This document shows, piece by piece, positions 49,515 to 58,784 of a stretch of DNA of 64,000 nucleotides. Both the position numbers and the translations under genes were made by a program. Positions within the stretch are counted from its first letter, which is position 1, and each line of letters opens with the position of its first letter. This stretch comes from JANWVO01 sp037446555 (lineage in GTDB: Bacteria > Acidobacteriota > Terriglobia > Bryobacterales > Bryobacteraceae): positions 1 to 64,000 of the forward strand of contig JBBIIK010000018.1 in assembly GCA_037446555.1 (NCBI GenBank), in the 5' to 3' direction. A model generated the notes under the pieces. It was not told the DNA's origin, ran no database searches, and saw only the letters and a program-made list of their open reading frames with translations.

Positions 49515-51071
49515 ATGCCTGCAATCCGCCGCGCCCTCCTCAGTGTCACCGACAAGACCGGACTCATCGATTTCGCCCGCGGACTCGCCGCCTTTGGCTG
49601 CGAACTGATCTCCACCGGAGGCACGGCCCGCGCGCTGCGCGAGGCCGGCCTCGCCGTCAAAGACGTGAGCGAGGTGACCGGTTTTCCGGAGATTCTCGAC
49701 GGGCGGGTAAAAACCATTCACCCGGTCATCGCCGCCGGCGTGCTGGCGCGCCGGGACGTGGCCGAACACCGCGCCGCCCTGGAACAACACGGCATCCAGC
49801 CGATCGACATGGTGGTGGTCAACCTGTACGCCTTCGAGAAAGTCGCGGCGAAGCCAGGCGCGGGCGTCGAAGAGCTGATCGAAAACATCGACATCGGCGG
49901 ACTCACCATGATCCGCGCCGCGGCCAAGAACTACCAGGACGTTGCAGTGGTGACGTCGCCGGAGGACTACACGGCGCTTCTGGACGAAATGCGGTCCTCG
50001 GGGGGCTCGCTGAGCCTGCGCACGCACTGGAACCTGGCGCGCCAGGCATTTGCGCTGACAGGACGCTACGACGCCGCCATCACGGCGCGGCTCGCCTCCA
50101 TCGAATGCACCGGAGACGGGTTCGCCGATCAGCCCGCCGTTCTGCCTCCCACGCTCAGCGTGGTGCTGCCGCGGCGGCAGGCGCTGCGCTATGGCGAGAA
50201 CCCCCACCAGCAGGCGGCGCTCTATGCGCGCGGCGAAGAGGGTATCGCGAACGGCACGCAGATCCACGGCAAGGAACTCAGCTTCAACAACCTCGTGGAC
50301 CTGGACGCGGCGTGGCAGCTCGTCTGCGAATTCTCCTCGCCTGCCGCCGTCATCATCAAGCACACCAACCCGTGCGGCTGCGCCGAGCAGGAATCGCTGG
50401 CCGAGGCCTACCGCAAGGCGTACGAAGCCGATCCCGTCTCCGCTTTCGGCGGCGTGCTCGCGTTCAACCGCGAAGTCGACGCCGACACCGCGTATGAGGT
50501 CTCCAAACTGTTTGTGGAAGCCGTCGCCGCGCCGGCGTTCTCCGAACAGGCGCTCTCGATTCTGCGCGCGAAAAAGAACCTGCGGTTGCTTGTTGTCCGC
50601 GGCGGCGTGCCCGGAGAGCCCGTGCTGCGCTCGGTCACCGGCGGCGTGCTGGTGCAAACGCCGGATCTGCTGACGCTGGATTCCTCATCCTTGCGCGTGG
50701 TGACGCGGCGGCAGCCTTCCGAAGAGGAGATGGCGGCGCTCGAATTCGGGTGGAAGGTTTGCAAGCACGTCAAGTCGAACGCGATTGCCTACGCCCGCCG
50801 GGGACAGCTCCTCAGCGCCGGAGCGGGACAGATGAGCCGCGTATTCTCCGCCGAGATCGGTGCGAAGAAATCCGTGCTGGATCTCAAGGGCTGCGTGGCA
50901 GCCTCCGACGCGTTCTTTCCCTTCCCCGACGGGCTCGAGACGGTCGCCGCTCACGGCGCCACGGCGGTCATTCAGCCGGGGGGCTCCGTGAAGGACGAGG
51001 ATGTGATCGCCGCCGCCGACCGTCTCGGCGTCGCCATGGTCTTCACCGGCATCCGCCACTTCCGCCACTGA
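49515..51071 (+). CDS. purH: Bifunctional AICAR transformylase/IMP cyclohydrolase
   Basis: 518 aa. The N-terminal MGS-like cyclohydrolase domain shows SVTDKTGLIDFARGL, STGGTARAL and VKTIHP. The C-terminal transformylase has RYGENPHQQAAL and the catalytic KHTNPCG with Lys-His. It performs the last two steps of IMP synthesis. A weak -10-like CAGAAT ends 8 bases before the ATG. The stop is 3 bases from the convergent toxin gene. Confidence 0.96.
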   Translation: MPAIRRALLSVTDKTGLIDFARGLAAFGCELISTGGTARALREAGLAVKDVSEVTGFPEILDGRVKTIHPVIAAGVLARRDVAEHRAALEQHGIQPIDMVVVNLYAFEKVAAKPGAGVEELIENIDIGGLTMIRAAAKNYQDVAVVTSPEDYTALLDEMRSSGGSLSLRTHWNLARQAFALTGRYDAAITARLASIECTGDGFADQPAVLPPTLSVVLPRRQALRYGENPHQQAALYARGEEGIANGTQIHGKELSFNNLVDLDAAWQLVCEFSSPAAVIIKHTNPCGCAEQESLAEAYRKAYEADPVSAFGGVLAFNREVDADTAYEVSKLFVEAVAAPAFSEQALSILRAKKNLRLLVVRGGVPGEPVLRSVTGGVLVQTPDLLTLDSSSLRVVTRRQPSEEEMAALEFGWKVCKHVKSNAIAYARRGQLLSAGAGQMSRVFSAEIGAKKSVLDLKGCVAASDAFFPFPDGLETVAAHGATAVIQPGGSVKDEDVIAAADRLGVAMVFTGIRHFRH

Positions 51072-51074
51072 GCG

Positions 51075-51500
51075 TCACGCCTGCCCCAGAAGGCGGACCT
51101 GCACCCCGTCGACTGCCGACGCCTTGCTCGCCAGCCGCGCATCCGCCGTGACGAGTACGCCGCTCATACGGCGGGCGAGGGCAGGGTAGAAACAGTCAGG
51201 CAGAGCATGATCCAGGGTCACGGACAGCTGAAATGACTCCTCGAGGAGGTCCATCGAACTGCTGAGCGTCAAAACCCCGCACCGGAGCGCTTCCATCCAA
51301 ATGGAAAGCGCCCCCTTGGCCTCGGCTACCGTGATCTGGCCCAGACGCGATTTCCTCGAGAGCGCAGAGGATACCTCCGTGATAATGACATCCGGCGCCA
51401 GCAGGGGGCCGGCTTCTGTAATGAGGGTGGCGGCTTCATGCCGACTTACTTCGGGGACGAGCCACTTCACGGCCACGCTGGCGTCCACTACCCACATCAC
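51075..51500 (-). CDS. PIN-domain toxin (VapC/FitB-like)
   Basis: 141 aa. The PIN metal-binding acids are visible: VVDASVAVKWL near the start, TEVSSAL, and LPDCFYPALARRMSGVLVTADARL near the end. It is a predicted site-specific RNase and is inhibited by the protein encoded just upstream. Its start lies inside the antitoxin gene (65-base overlap). Two adjacent ATG codons (51500, 51497) are possible starts. Confidence 0.88.
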   Translation of the reverse strand: MMWVVDASVAVKWLVPEVSRHEAATLITEAGPLLAPDVIITEVSSALSRKSRLGQITVAEAKGALSIWMEALRCGVLTLSSSMDLLEESFQLSVTLDHALPDCFYPALARRMSGVLVTADARLASKASAVDGVQVRLLGQA

Positions 51501-51747
51501 CTTTCCTCTCCATCTCCTCCCGGATCTCGCGAATCAGCGGCGTGCTGTCGGGCAAAATGCCCTTGCGCTTCGCAATCCTCGCGCACAGGGCGTCCAGCTT
51601 CCTGGCGATCTCTCGACGCCGGATGAGCGGGATTTCGTGCAGCGCCTGGCGAAGACATTCCTCCAGGCTGATGCCCTCGCGCTCAGCCTGCCGCCGGTAC
51701 CACTCCACCAGCCAGTCGGGAAGGTTTCTCACCTTGACGTCAGCCAC
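51436..51747 (-). CDS. FitA-like ribbon-helix-helix antitoxin
   Basis: 103 aa. The N-terminus ADVKVRNLPDWLVEWYRRQAE is the ribbon-helix-helix of FitA-type antitoxins (the RNLPD element). The C-terminal region (IREIREEMERKG) would wrap into the toxin's active site. It precedes the PIN toxin gene and overlaps it by 65 bases. The last 20 or so residues, basic and Ser-rich, are encoded within the toxin frame and may be dispensable. Confidence 0.85.
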   Translation of the reverse strand: MADVKVRNLPDWLVEWYRRQAEREGISLEECLRQALHEIPLIRRREIARKLDALCARIAKRKGILPDSTPLIREIREEMERKGDVGSGRQRGREVARPRSKSA

Positions 51748-51836
51748 GGAATCGCTCCTCTGACCCCAGAATAGGCTGGTGCGAACTTGGGGTCAATGCT
51801 GAATCTTGTAGTTTGGGGGCAAGTCGGACACTGGCG

Positions 51837-52745
51837 CTACCGGAGTCGCGACAGCGCATGCAGCCGCCGTCCCAGATACTCCACCAGCCTCTCGTGCGGG
51901 TCGAACCCCACAACGTCCTTCGCGTTGGCGACGGAATTGGACAGGACGTTCAGGTCATAGAACACAGGCCCGCCTGTGCGGTGGTCGATGATGTATTCCA
52001 CTCCACAGAGGTCGATCCTTCCCAGCCGCGCCACGTTCAGCGCCGTCGCCGCCGCCTCCGGCAGCGGCTCGCAGCGCGTGAACACAGGCTTCGCCTCCGA
52101 GGCGCAGGCGTCCGCCGGACACAGGTTGTAGCCCGCCCCGTCGCGCTGCACTTTCAGGCAGTACAGCGCCTCTCCATCGAGGATCTCGATCCGGTAGCAG
52201 GCGCCGTCGCGGGAAGGGATGTGTTCCTGCACGAGCGCCACATTGTCGCAGCCGAACGCCGCCTCGTCCACGCCCGCTTCCAGTTGCGCGGGCGAATCGA
52301 ACCGCCGCACCCCCGCCCCCGCGCCGCCGCAGTTGGGCTTCATGATCACCGGGAAGCGCAATCGCTCTGCCGAGCGCGCCAGTTGTTTGAGGCAATTCCC
52401 CGCCGCCGTGCGCGGCACCCGCGCCCCGGCGCGCCGGAACAGCTCGATCTGCCGGATCTTGCTGATCTCCAGCTCATAGGCGGACAGTCCGTTCACCACC
52501 GGCACGCGCCGAGCCTCCAGCACCCCCAACAGCTCGCGCACGGCGAACTGCGCATGCCCGTGCCCGCGCCACGCCGCCGAGGCGCTCATGCGGTTGAAAA
52601 CAAGGTCCGGCCAATCCGGATCTTCGAGCCCGAATGCCAGCTCCTCGGCCTTCCACTCCTCCCACGCAATGCCCGCCCGCTCCAGCGCCGCAAACAGCGG
52701 GCGGAACCACGACGGATGCTCGTACAGGATCGCCAGACGCGCCAT
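51837..52745 (-). CDS. ATP-grasp-family ligase (RimK-like)
   Basis: 302 aa. It has the fold's order of motifs: FPVIMKPNCGGAGAGV (ATP-binding Lys and glycine loop), ALVQEHIPS, a YCLKVQRDG strand and a metal-binding region EYIIDH...VFYDLNVLSNSVAN. ATP-grasp enzymes of this group add amino acids to a carboxylate. The substrate is not identifiable. It lies 6 bases behind the ABC ATPase gene and so is probably the last gene of that operon. Confidence 0.8.
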   Translation of the reverse strand: MARLAILYEHPSWFRPLFAALERAGIAWEEWKAEELAFGLEDPDWPDLVFNRMSASAAWRGHGHAQFAVRELLGVLEARRVPVVNGLSAYELEISKIRQIELFRRAGARVPRTAAGNCLKQLARSAERLRFPVIMKPNCGGAGAGVRRFDSPAQLEAGVDEAAFGCDNVALVQEHIPSRDGACYRIEILDGEALYCLKVQRDGAGYNLCPADACASEAKPVFTRCEPLPEAAATALNVARLGRIDLCGVEYIIDHRTGGPVFYDLNVLSNSVANAKDVVGFDPHERLVEYLGRRLHALSRLR

Positions 52746-52751
52746 CCCCGC

Positions 52752-53459
52752 TCAACTCCAGTCTTCGGGTTTCTTCCCTTCCGGCAGAAGCTCACCCTTG
52801 TCGATGTGCCAGATGTGGGTGGCGAAGTGGGCCGCGTGCGGGTCGTGCGTCACCATGACGATGGTCTTCCCGAACTCCTGGTTCAGGCGCCGCAGCAGCT
52901 CCAGCACTTCGTTCGCGCTGCGCGCGTCCAGATTGCCCGTCGGCTCGTCGCAAAGCAGAATGTCAGGGTCGGTCACGATCGCGCGGGCGATGGCGACGCG
53001 CTGCTCTTGCCCTCCGGAGAGCTGCCGCGGGTAGTGATCCATGCGGTCCCCCAGCCCCACCAGCTTCAGCGCGGTGGCGGCGTGCTGCACCCGCTCGCCC
53101 TTCTTCAGGTGCGTGAGTTTCAGCGGCAGCTCGACGTTTTCGAGCGCGGTCAGCACCGGGATCAGGTTGAAGCTCTGGAACACGAACCCGATGTGGCGGT
53201 TGCGCCAGCGCGCCATCTCTTTGTCGGCCATCGCCGCGATGTTCGAGCCGAGCACCTCGATCGACCCCGAAGTCGGGCGGTCCATGGCGGCCACCAGATG
53301 CAGCAGAGTGGACTTGCCCGATCCCGAAGGTCCCATCAGCGCCACGAACTCGCCGCGCTTGATGTCGAGATCCACGTCCTTGAGAGCAACGACGTGGTAG
53401 GCGTCGCGCACATACTCCTTCGTTAGCCCACGCGCCCGGATCACCACGTCATCGCTCAT
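52752..53459 (-). CDS. ABC transporter ATP-binding protein (MacB/LolD type)
   Basis: 235 aa. Walker A GPSGSGKSTLL, the Q-loop region FVFQSFNLIP, signature LSGGQEQRVAIARA, Walker B ILLCDEPTGNLD and H-loop VTHD are complete. This class powers FtsX-type permeases rather than classical importers. It overlaps the adaptor gene by 4 bases, showing translational coupling with the adaptor and the two permeases. Confidence 0.95.
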   Translation of the reverse strand: MSDDVVIRARGLTKEYVRDAYHVVALKDVDLDIKRGEFVALMGPSGSGKSTLLHLVAAMDRPTSGSIEVLGSNIAAMADKEMARWRNRHIGFVFQSFNLIPVLTALENVELPLKLTHLKKGERVQHAATALKLVGLGDRMDHYPRQLSGGQEQRVAIARAIVTDPDILLCDEPTGNLDARSANEVLELLRRLNQEFGKTIVMVTHDPHAAHFATHIWHIDKGELLPEGKKPEDWS

Positions 53460-54790
53460 GGCTGTTTCACCTGCACTTTCATGCCGTCCTTCAGATCCGC
53501 CGCCGGATTCAGCACCAGGTCTTCGCCGCCGATCAGCCCGTCTTCCACGCGCAGCCCGAGCGGCGTGTTGCCGCTCGTGCGGATGGCGCGTTCCACGATC
53601 CTGCCGTTGAGCACAATGTAGACGCGGTCGTTGCGCACGGCAGCCGGTGGAACGAACACCACCGGCTTGCCCGGGCCGGCAGCCGCCGACGGCTCGTCGG
53701 AGACAAACGCCACCGCTGCGTTCATCTCCGGGCGGAGCCGTTCATCCGGGTTCAGCACCTTCACCTTCACCTGCACGGAGGCTTTCTGCCGGTTCGCCTC
53801 AGGCGCAATCTCGTCCAGCACGCCTTGCCATTCCTCGCCCGGCCAGGCATCGGCCGTGATCACGCCTTTCTGTCCCGCTTTCAGCTTCGCGAAGTCGTTT
53901 TGCGAGATGTCCAGCTCCACACGCAAGTCGTTCAGGTCCGCCAGCGTCACAACATAACCCTTGGCGCCGCGTTCGCCAACGAAGCTCGTGGTCACGAATT
54001 CGCCCTTTTCCACGCCGCGCTCGAGGATGGTCCCCGTCACAGGCGCCCGGATCAGGGTATTGGCCAGTTGCGTCTCGGCGAATGCCACCGCGCCGCGCGC
54101 CGCCTCCACCTGCCCGCGCATGGCTTCGATCACCTCCCGCCTCGGCCCGATGCGCACCAGCTCATAGTTTTTCTGAAGGTTCTCGACGCGCGCCGCCGCC
54201 GCATCGTAGCGCGCCTGCGCATCGTCGAGCGCCGACTTCGACATCACTTTCTCCGCCGCCAGCTGCCGGATCCGTTCCAGCTGCACGCGGGCGTTTTCAA
54301 GGTCCGCCCTCGCCTGCGCCACCTGCGCCCTCGCCGCCTCGATCTCCTCCGGACGCGAACCCCGCTCCAGCTCCTCGAGCTTCGCCTGCAATGCGGCCAA
54401 CTGGCCCCGCGCCTGTTGTAGCTGCGCGCGGTATTCATCGTCCTCCAGCCGCACGATCACCTGCCCGGAGCGCACCTTGTCCCCCTTCTCTACTCCGATC
54501 CAGGCCACCTTGCCCACCACCTTCGACGCCACCTGGATCTTGTGCGCCGCCACGATGTAGCCCGTGGCGTTCAGCACCACCGCTCCCGCGTCCGCCCCGC
54601 CGCTCCGCTGCGCCTGTACGCGAACTGTGGCCACTTCCGGCGCCGCGGTCCAGAAACGGTGCGCGGCGGCGCCCGCGCCCAGAAGCACCAGCAAAAGGAC
54701 AGCAGCGACGATCCACTTCAGACTCCCTCCGCCGCCGCCTTGCGGCGCCGCGCTGCGGTCGATCTTGAGCCCTCGCAAATCTTCCGTCAA
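53456..54790 (-). CDS. HlyD-family periplasmic adaptor
   Basis: 444 aa. An N-terminal cytoplasmic tail and membrane anchor (WIVAAVLLLVLLGAGAAAH) are followed by a lipoyl half (VLNATGYIVAAHKIQVASKVVG), a long coiled coil (about 125-250) and the second half (LIRAPVTGTILERGVEKGEF), then barrel domains. It joins the two FtsX-type permeases and the ATPase to an outer-membrane exit duct. Confidence 0.92.
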   Translation of the reverse strand: MTEDLRGLKIDRSAAPQGGGGGSLKWIVAAVLLLVLLGAGAAAHRFWTAAPEVATVRVQAQRSGGADAGAVVLNATGYIVAAHKIQVASKVVGKVAWIGVEKGDKVRSGQVIVRLEDDEYRAQLQQARGQLAALQAKLEELERGSRPEEIEAARAQVAQARADLENARVQLERIRQLAAEKVMSKSALDDAQARYDAAAARVENLQKNYELVRIGPRREVIEAMRGQVEAARGAVAFAETQLANTLIRAPVTGTILERGVEKGEFVTTSFVGERGAKGYVVTLADLNDLRVELDISQNDFAKLKAGQKGVITADAWPGEEWQGVLDEIAPEANRQKASVQVKVKVLNPDERLRPEMNAAVAFVSDEPSAAAGPGKPVVFVPPAAVRNDRVYIVLNGRIVERAIRTSGNTPLGLRVEDGLIGGEDLVLNPAADLKDGMKVQVKQP

Positions 54791-54794
54791 CAGT

Positions 54795-55961
54795 TCAACC
54801 CTCCCTCAATGCCGTCAGAATCTCTTTCCGCGCCGCCTGGAACGCCGGCAGCAGCCCGCCCGCGGCGCCCATCGCCAGCGCGAACAGAAACGCCGCGGCC
54901 ATGGTTTGCGGCGTGATCCGCATCTGGAAGGCGATCTCGGCGAACGTCACGAAGCTCCCGATCCCCGTGGAAAGCCCGTTGACAGGCAGCACCAGGAGGA
55001 TGCCCAGCGCGCCGCCCAGCGCCGCCAGCATCAGCGATTCGATCAAAAAGCTGAGGAGGATCGCGGATCGCGAAAAGCCCAGGACCCGCAGCGTGCCAAT
55101 CTCGCGCGAGCGGCGCGCCACGGCTGCGTACATGGTGTTCATGGCGCCGAAGCACGACCCGACGGCCATGATCACCGCCACCACAGTGCCCAGATACCGG
55201 ATCAGGTCTCCGCTCGATGTCTGCTGCGCATAATATTCCTTTTCGGAGCGCGCCTGCACGTTCAGCCGGGTATCGGCCGCCAGATCATTGATCAACGCCT
55301 GGTGCGCCACCGGGTCGGTGGCGCGCACGAGAGCTGAACTCAGCACGCTCTCGCGCCCAAAGTCCGCCGCCACCTGGTTCAGATCCACCAGAATCTCGGA
55401 GTTTCGCGCCATCTGCTCGCTGTCGTAAACGCCCACTACTTCCCACTCGCCGCGCCCGAAACGGATCTTCTTGCCCGGGCGCGCTTCGGGATAGCGCTTG
55501 GCGATGGAGCTGCCCACAGTGGCTTCACGCCGCCCCGGGGTGAACCAGCGCCCCTCGGTCAGCCGGGCATCCTCGCGCAGCTCGATGCCGGTGGGCGTCA
55601 CTCCGCGCACATTCACGTTCGCTCCGTCGGGAAACTCCACACTCACCAGGTTGATCACGGTCACTACTTCCAGCGACGCCAGAGGTTCGCCCGCCGCATT
55701 GCGGGCGATGCCGGGCTTGAACTTCAGGTCATCGAAGACGCGCCGTTCAAAGTTCGACGCCAGTTCGGACTCGGAACCCTTCCGCGTCACCAGGATGTTC
55801 AGCGGATGCCCGGAAGCCTCCAGCGCCAGCCGCAGCCCGTCCACGAGCGCGAACGATGCCGCCAGCACCGCCACGGTGAGCGCGATGCCCAGCGCGGTCA
55901 TCACCGTCGTCGTCCGGCGCACCGCCAGGTTGCGCAGGTTATAGGAAAGGGGCAGGATCAT
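54795..55961 (-). CDS. FtsX-like ABC permease (second of the operon)
   Basis: 388 aa. N-terminal helix (TTVMTALGIALTVAVLAASFAL), a periplasmic MacB-type domain, then three C-terminal helices with ARRSREIGTLRVLGFSRSAI and a final FQAARKEILTALREG. It lies 4 bases before the adaptor gene and is a partner of the next permease; the two are different enough to form a heterodimer. Confidence 0.92.
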   Translation of the reverse strand: MILPLSYNLRNLAVRRTTTVMTALGIALTVAVLAASFALVDGLRLALEASGHPLNILVTRKGSESELASNFERRVFDDLKFKPGIARNAAGEPLASLEVVTVINLVSVEFPDGANVNVRGVTPTGIELREDARLTEGRWFTPGRREATVGSSIAKRYPEARPGKKIRFGRGEWEVVGVYDSEQMARNSEILVDLNQVAADFGRESVLSSALVRATDPVAHQALINDLAADTRLNVQARSEKEYYAQQTSSGDLIRYLGTVVAVIMAVGSCFGAMNTMYAAVARRSREIGTLRVLGFSRSAILLSFLIESLMLAALGGALGILLVLPVNGLSTGIGSFVTFAEIAFQMRITPQTMAAAFLFALAMGAAGGLLPAFQAARKEILTALREG

Positions 55962-55980
55962 TCCGCGAGTCTCCGCAAGA

Positions 55981-57144
55981 TCAGTCGGTGAAGCGCAGGG
56001 CGTCGATGATGTTGGTGCGCGCTGCGGCGGCAGCCGGCACGATGGCGCTCGCGATGCCCACAGCGAGGCTCACGCCCATCAGCGCCGCAAATACCGGCGC
56101 CTCGATGGTCAGCGTCTTGGTCTGTTGCACGATCACCGGGCCCTGACGGATCACCCAGCAAAGCCCTTCGGCGACCAGCACGCCCAGCAGCCCTCCAGCG
56201 AGCGAGATCAGGGCGCTTTCGCCAACGATCAGTCCCACAATTGCCGGCTGTCCAAAGCCCAGCGTGCGCAGCACGCCCACTTCGCGCACGCGCTCGCGGA
56301 CGCTCATGGCCATCGTGTTGGCCGTGATCAGCAGCACCGTAAAGGTCACCGCAAAGCAGATGCTCATCAGGATGACCTTGATGTTGCCCAGGAACGACAG
56401 GAACGACAAACCGAAGGTGTATTCGCTCTCGGTCTTCGTCGGCGCTTCGGAGTTGGCGAACATCTCGTCGATGGTGCGGCTGATGGCGGCCACGTCCTGC
56501 TCGGACCGCGCCAGCAGCGTGAAGCCGCCCGCCATCAGGCGCGGCGAGTTGCGCAGTGCGTTCTCCATGTACTTCCAGTTGAACCACAGCGTGTCGTCGT
56601 CAAAATCGGTGGATGTGTAAATGCCGCGCACGGTCAGGTCGAGATCGAACGGATAGATGTCGCCCCGGATCAGGATCTTGTCCCCGACTTTGAAACCGTG
56701 CCTCTCAGCCAGCGCCTTGTTGACGATGCAGCCGGCCGGGTCCCGGATGAACGCCTGTTTCTGCTCCTCGGGGATCACATAGTCCTGGTAGACGCGGAAC
56801 AGCCGTTCGGCGTCTGCAGCCATGCGCGCGAAGAAGTTCCGCTGGTCCCGCGCATCCTTGTAAACGCCTCCGAACCACGACCACAGCATCACTTCCTCGA
56901 CGCCGGGCACCTGAGCGATGCGCTCCCGGTAGTATAGCGGCAGCGGAAACACGATCGACACCTTGTGCCGGACAACGACGCGCCGCGCCTGCGCCTTGGC
57001 CGGCTGGCCACCGATGAAGAGCGCGTAGTAAAGCGCCATCATGACGCCCAGAAGGCAGAGAGAGACGGCCAGGCTGGAAAGGGTCAACAGCGTGCGCCGC
57101 CGGTTGCGCAGGGCGTTCTTCACGATCAGCGGCAGGAATTTCAT
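55981..57144 (-). CDS. FtsX-like ABC permease (first of the operon)
   Basis: 387 aa. Architecture as in the other permease, with an N-terminal helix (LLTLSSLAVSLCLLGVMMALYYAL), a periplasmic domain and three C-terminal helices (ERVREVGVLRTLGFGQPAIVGL). The order permease-permease-adaptor-ATPase-ligase makes a full export system of five genes on the minus strand. It is divergent from tadA. Confidence 0.92.
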   Translation of the reverse strand: MKFLPLIVKNALRNRRRTLLTLSSLAVSLCLLGVMMALYYALFIGGQPAKAQARRVVVRHKVSIVFPLPLYYRERIAQVPGVEEVMLWSWFGGVYKDARDQRNFFARMAADAERLFRVYQDYVIPEEQKQAFIRDPAGCIVNKALAERHGFKVGDKILIRGDIYPFDLDLTVRGIYTSTDFDDDTLWFNWKYMENALRNSPRLMAGGFTLLARSEQDVAAISRTIDEMFANSEAPTKTESEYTFGLSFLSFLGNIKVILMSICFAVTFTVLLITANTMAMSVRERVREVGVLRTLGFGQPAIVGLIVGESALISLAGGLLGVLVAEGLCWVIRQGPVIVQQTKTLTIEAPVFAALMGVSLAVGIASAIVPAAAAARTNIIDALRFTD

Positions 57145-57210
57145 GGGACACTTTCATTCTAGGCGGGGAGAAGCGGCCGGCCAGACCCCGCCACCGAAAC
57201 TTTTGTAACA

Positions 57211-57672
57211 ATGCAGACGGATTCCGCCATCGACGAGTTCTGGATGCGCCGCGCGCTGGAACTGGCCCGCCGGGGAGAGGCCGTGGGCGAGGTCCCGGTG
57301 GGGGCGGTCGTCGTGCTCGAAGGCAAGGAGATCGGAGCGGCCTGGAACTGTCCGGTGTCCTCGCTCGACCCCACCGCGCACGCAGAAATCCTGGCGCTGA
57401 GGCAGGCGGCGGCGGCGACTCAGAACTACCGCCTCGGCGGCGCCACGCTCTACGTCACGCTGGAGCCCTGCGTCATGTGCGCCGGCGCCATCGTGCATGC
57501 CCGCATCGGGCGGCTCGTCTTCGGCGCGCGGGACATCCGGTTCGGGGGCGTGCGGTCGAAGTTCCGCCTGGCGGATTCCGATCTCCTGAACCACCGGGTC
57601 GAGATCACCGAAGGCGTCCTGGGCAGCGAGTGCGCCGCCCTGCTCGAAGAGTTTTTTCGCCGGCGCCGGTGA
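57211..57672 (+). CDS. tadA: tRNA-specific adenosine deaminase
   Basis: 153 aa zinc deaminase that turns A34 into inosine in the anticodon of tRNA-Arg(ACG). The zinc site is HAE (with the catalytic Glu) and PCVMCAGA, and the neighbouring RRGEAVGEVPVGAVVV and FGARDIRFGG are family-typical. The start ATG 67 bases from the divergent permease gene is supported by the family's length. Confidence 0.93.
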   Translation: MQTDSAIDEFWMRRALELARRGEAVGEVPVGAVVVLEGKEIGAAWNCPVSSLDPTAHAEILALRQAAAATQNYRLGGATLYVTLEPCVMCAGAIVHARIGRLVFGARDIRFGGVRSKFRLADSDLLNHRVEITEGVLGSECAALLEEFFRRRR

Positions 57673-57759
57673 CAGATTCCCGCATCCGCGCCCCGCGCCC
57701 GCGATCCAATGAATCGCAGGGCCCTACGGCCCCCGGCAGCGGTCCCGGAAGGGCGCGGC

Positions 57760-57768
57760 TGGTATAAT
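57760..57768 (+). promoter_or_regulatory. Extended -10 promoter of ispH
   Basis: TGG-TATAAT is a perfect -10 hexamer with an extended TGn element, ending 20 bases before the ispH ATG. Extended -10 promoters can work without a -35, and none is seen. Confidence 0.65.
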
Positions 57769-57788
57769 GAAAACAATTCTCTCAACTT

Positions 57789-58784
57789 ATGCAAACGGCA
57801 CATTCCGCTGGGAAAAAGGTTCTCCTGCTGCGGCCGAGGGGCTTTTGCGCAGGCGTCGTTCGCGCCATTGACATCGTGAAGATCGCATTGGAGCTGTACG
57901 GCGCCCCGATCTACGTCCGCAAGGAGATCGTCCACAACCGCCATGTGGTCGACGAACTCCGCGCGATGGGCGCCATCTTCGTCAATGAGCTCGGAGATGT
58001 CCCAGCCGGCGCACGGGTCATCTTCAGCGCCCATGGCGTTTCGCCGGCCGTCCGGCAGACCGCGAAAGAGCGCGGGCTCGCGGTGATCGACGCCACCTGC
58101 CCGCTCGTCACCAAGGTCCACCTGGAAGCCGTGCGGTTCGCGAAGGAAGGCTACACGATCCTCCTGATCGGCCACAAGGAGCACGAGGAGATCGAGGGCA
58201 CTTACGGCGAAGCGCCTGCCAACACCATCATCGTCGAATCCGAAGAGGACGCCCAGAGGGTGGAGGTTTCCGATCCGGACAAGGTCTGCTATCTCACGCA
58301 AACCACGCTGAGCCTCGACGAAACCCGGGGCATCATCGAAATTCTCGTGCGCCGGTTCCCGAAGATCGCCGGCCCCAAGTCCCAGGACATCTGCTATGCC
58401 ACGCAGAACCGCCAGACGGCCGTGAAAGCGGTGGCGCCGCTGTGCGAGCTGCTGCTCGTGGTAGGCAGCCAGAACAGTTCGAATTCCAAGCGCCTGGTGG
58501 AAGTCTGCCAGCGGGCCGGCGTGCCCAGCTACTTGATCGACGACCGCCGGTTCCTCCGCGACGAATGGCTGGAGGGCGTGAAGACGGTTTCCGTCACCGC
58601 CGGCGCTTCCGCTCCGGAGAACCTGGTGCAGGAGCTGATTGAAGAGCTGCGGGAACGCGGCTTCCATACGGTGGAAGAGGTCGACATCATCGAAGAGGAC
58701 GTGCGCTTCAGCCTGCCCGCCGAAGTGCAGGTTCCCTTGGCGCGCCTGGCCGGAACGGTTCCTCCGCCGTCCGCTCTGGCATGA
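57789..58784 (+). CDS. ispH: 4-Hydroxy-3-methylbut-2-enyl diphosphate reductase
   Basis: 331-aa iron-sulfur enzyme ending the MEP isoprenoid pathway. The three cluster cysteines are in RGFCAGV (C20), DATCP and DICYATQNRQ, and the substrate-binding HGVSP, TQTTLS and SQNSSNSKRL strings are present. It has a good extended -10 promoter. Its stop overlaps the start of the cyclase gene by 4 bases, linking precursor supply to triterpene formation. Confidence 0.95.
   Translation: MQTAHSAGKKVLLLRPRGFCAGVVRAIDIVKIALELYGAPIYVRKEIVHNRHVVDELRAMGAIFVNELGDVPAGARVIFSAHGVSPAVRQTAKERGLAVIDATCPLVTKVHLEAVRFAKEGYTILLIGHKEHEEIEGTYGEAPANTIIVESEEDAQRVEVSDPDKVCYLTQTTLSLDETRGIIEILVRRFPKIAGPKSQDICYATQNRQTAVKAVAPLCELLLVVGSQNSSNSKRLVEVCQRAGVPSYLIDDRRFLRDEWLEGVKTVSVTAGASAPENLVQELIEELRERGFHTVEEVDIIEEDVRFSLPAEVQVPLARLAGTVPPPSALA

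Noticed and set aside
49470..50657. N-terminal extension of isocitrate dehydrogenase to a 731-codon frame
   Set aside because: The extra part is antisense to purH and the enzyme starts at its usual HKVTLIPGDGIGPE end.
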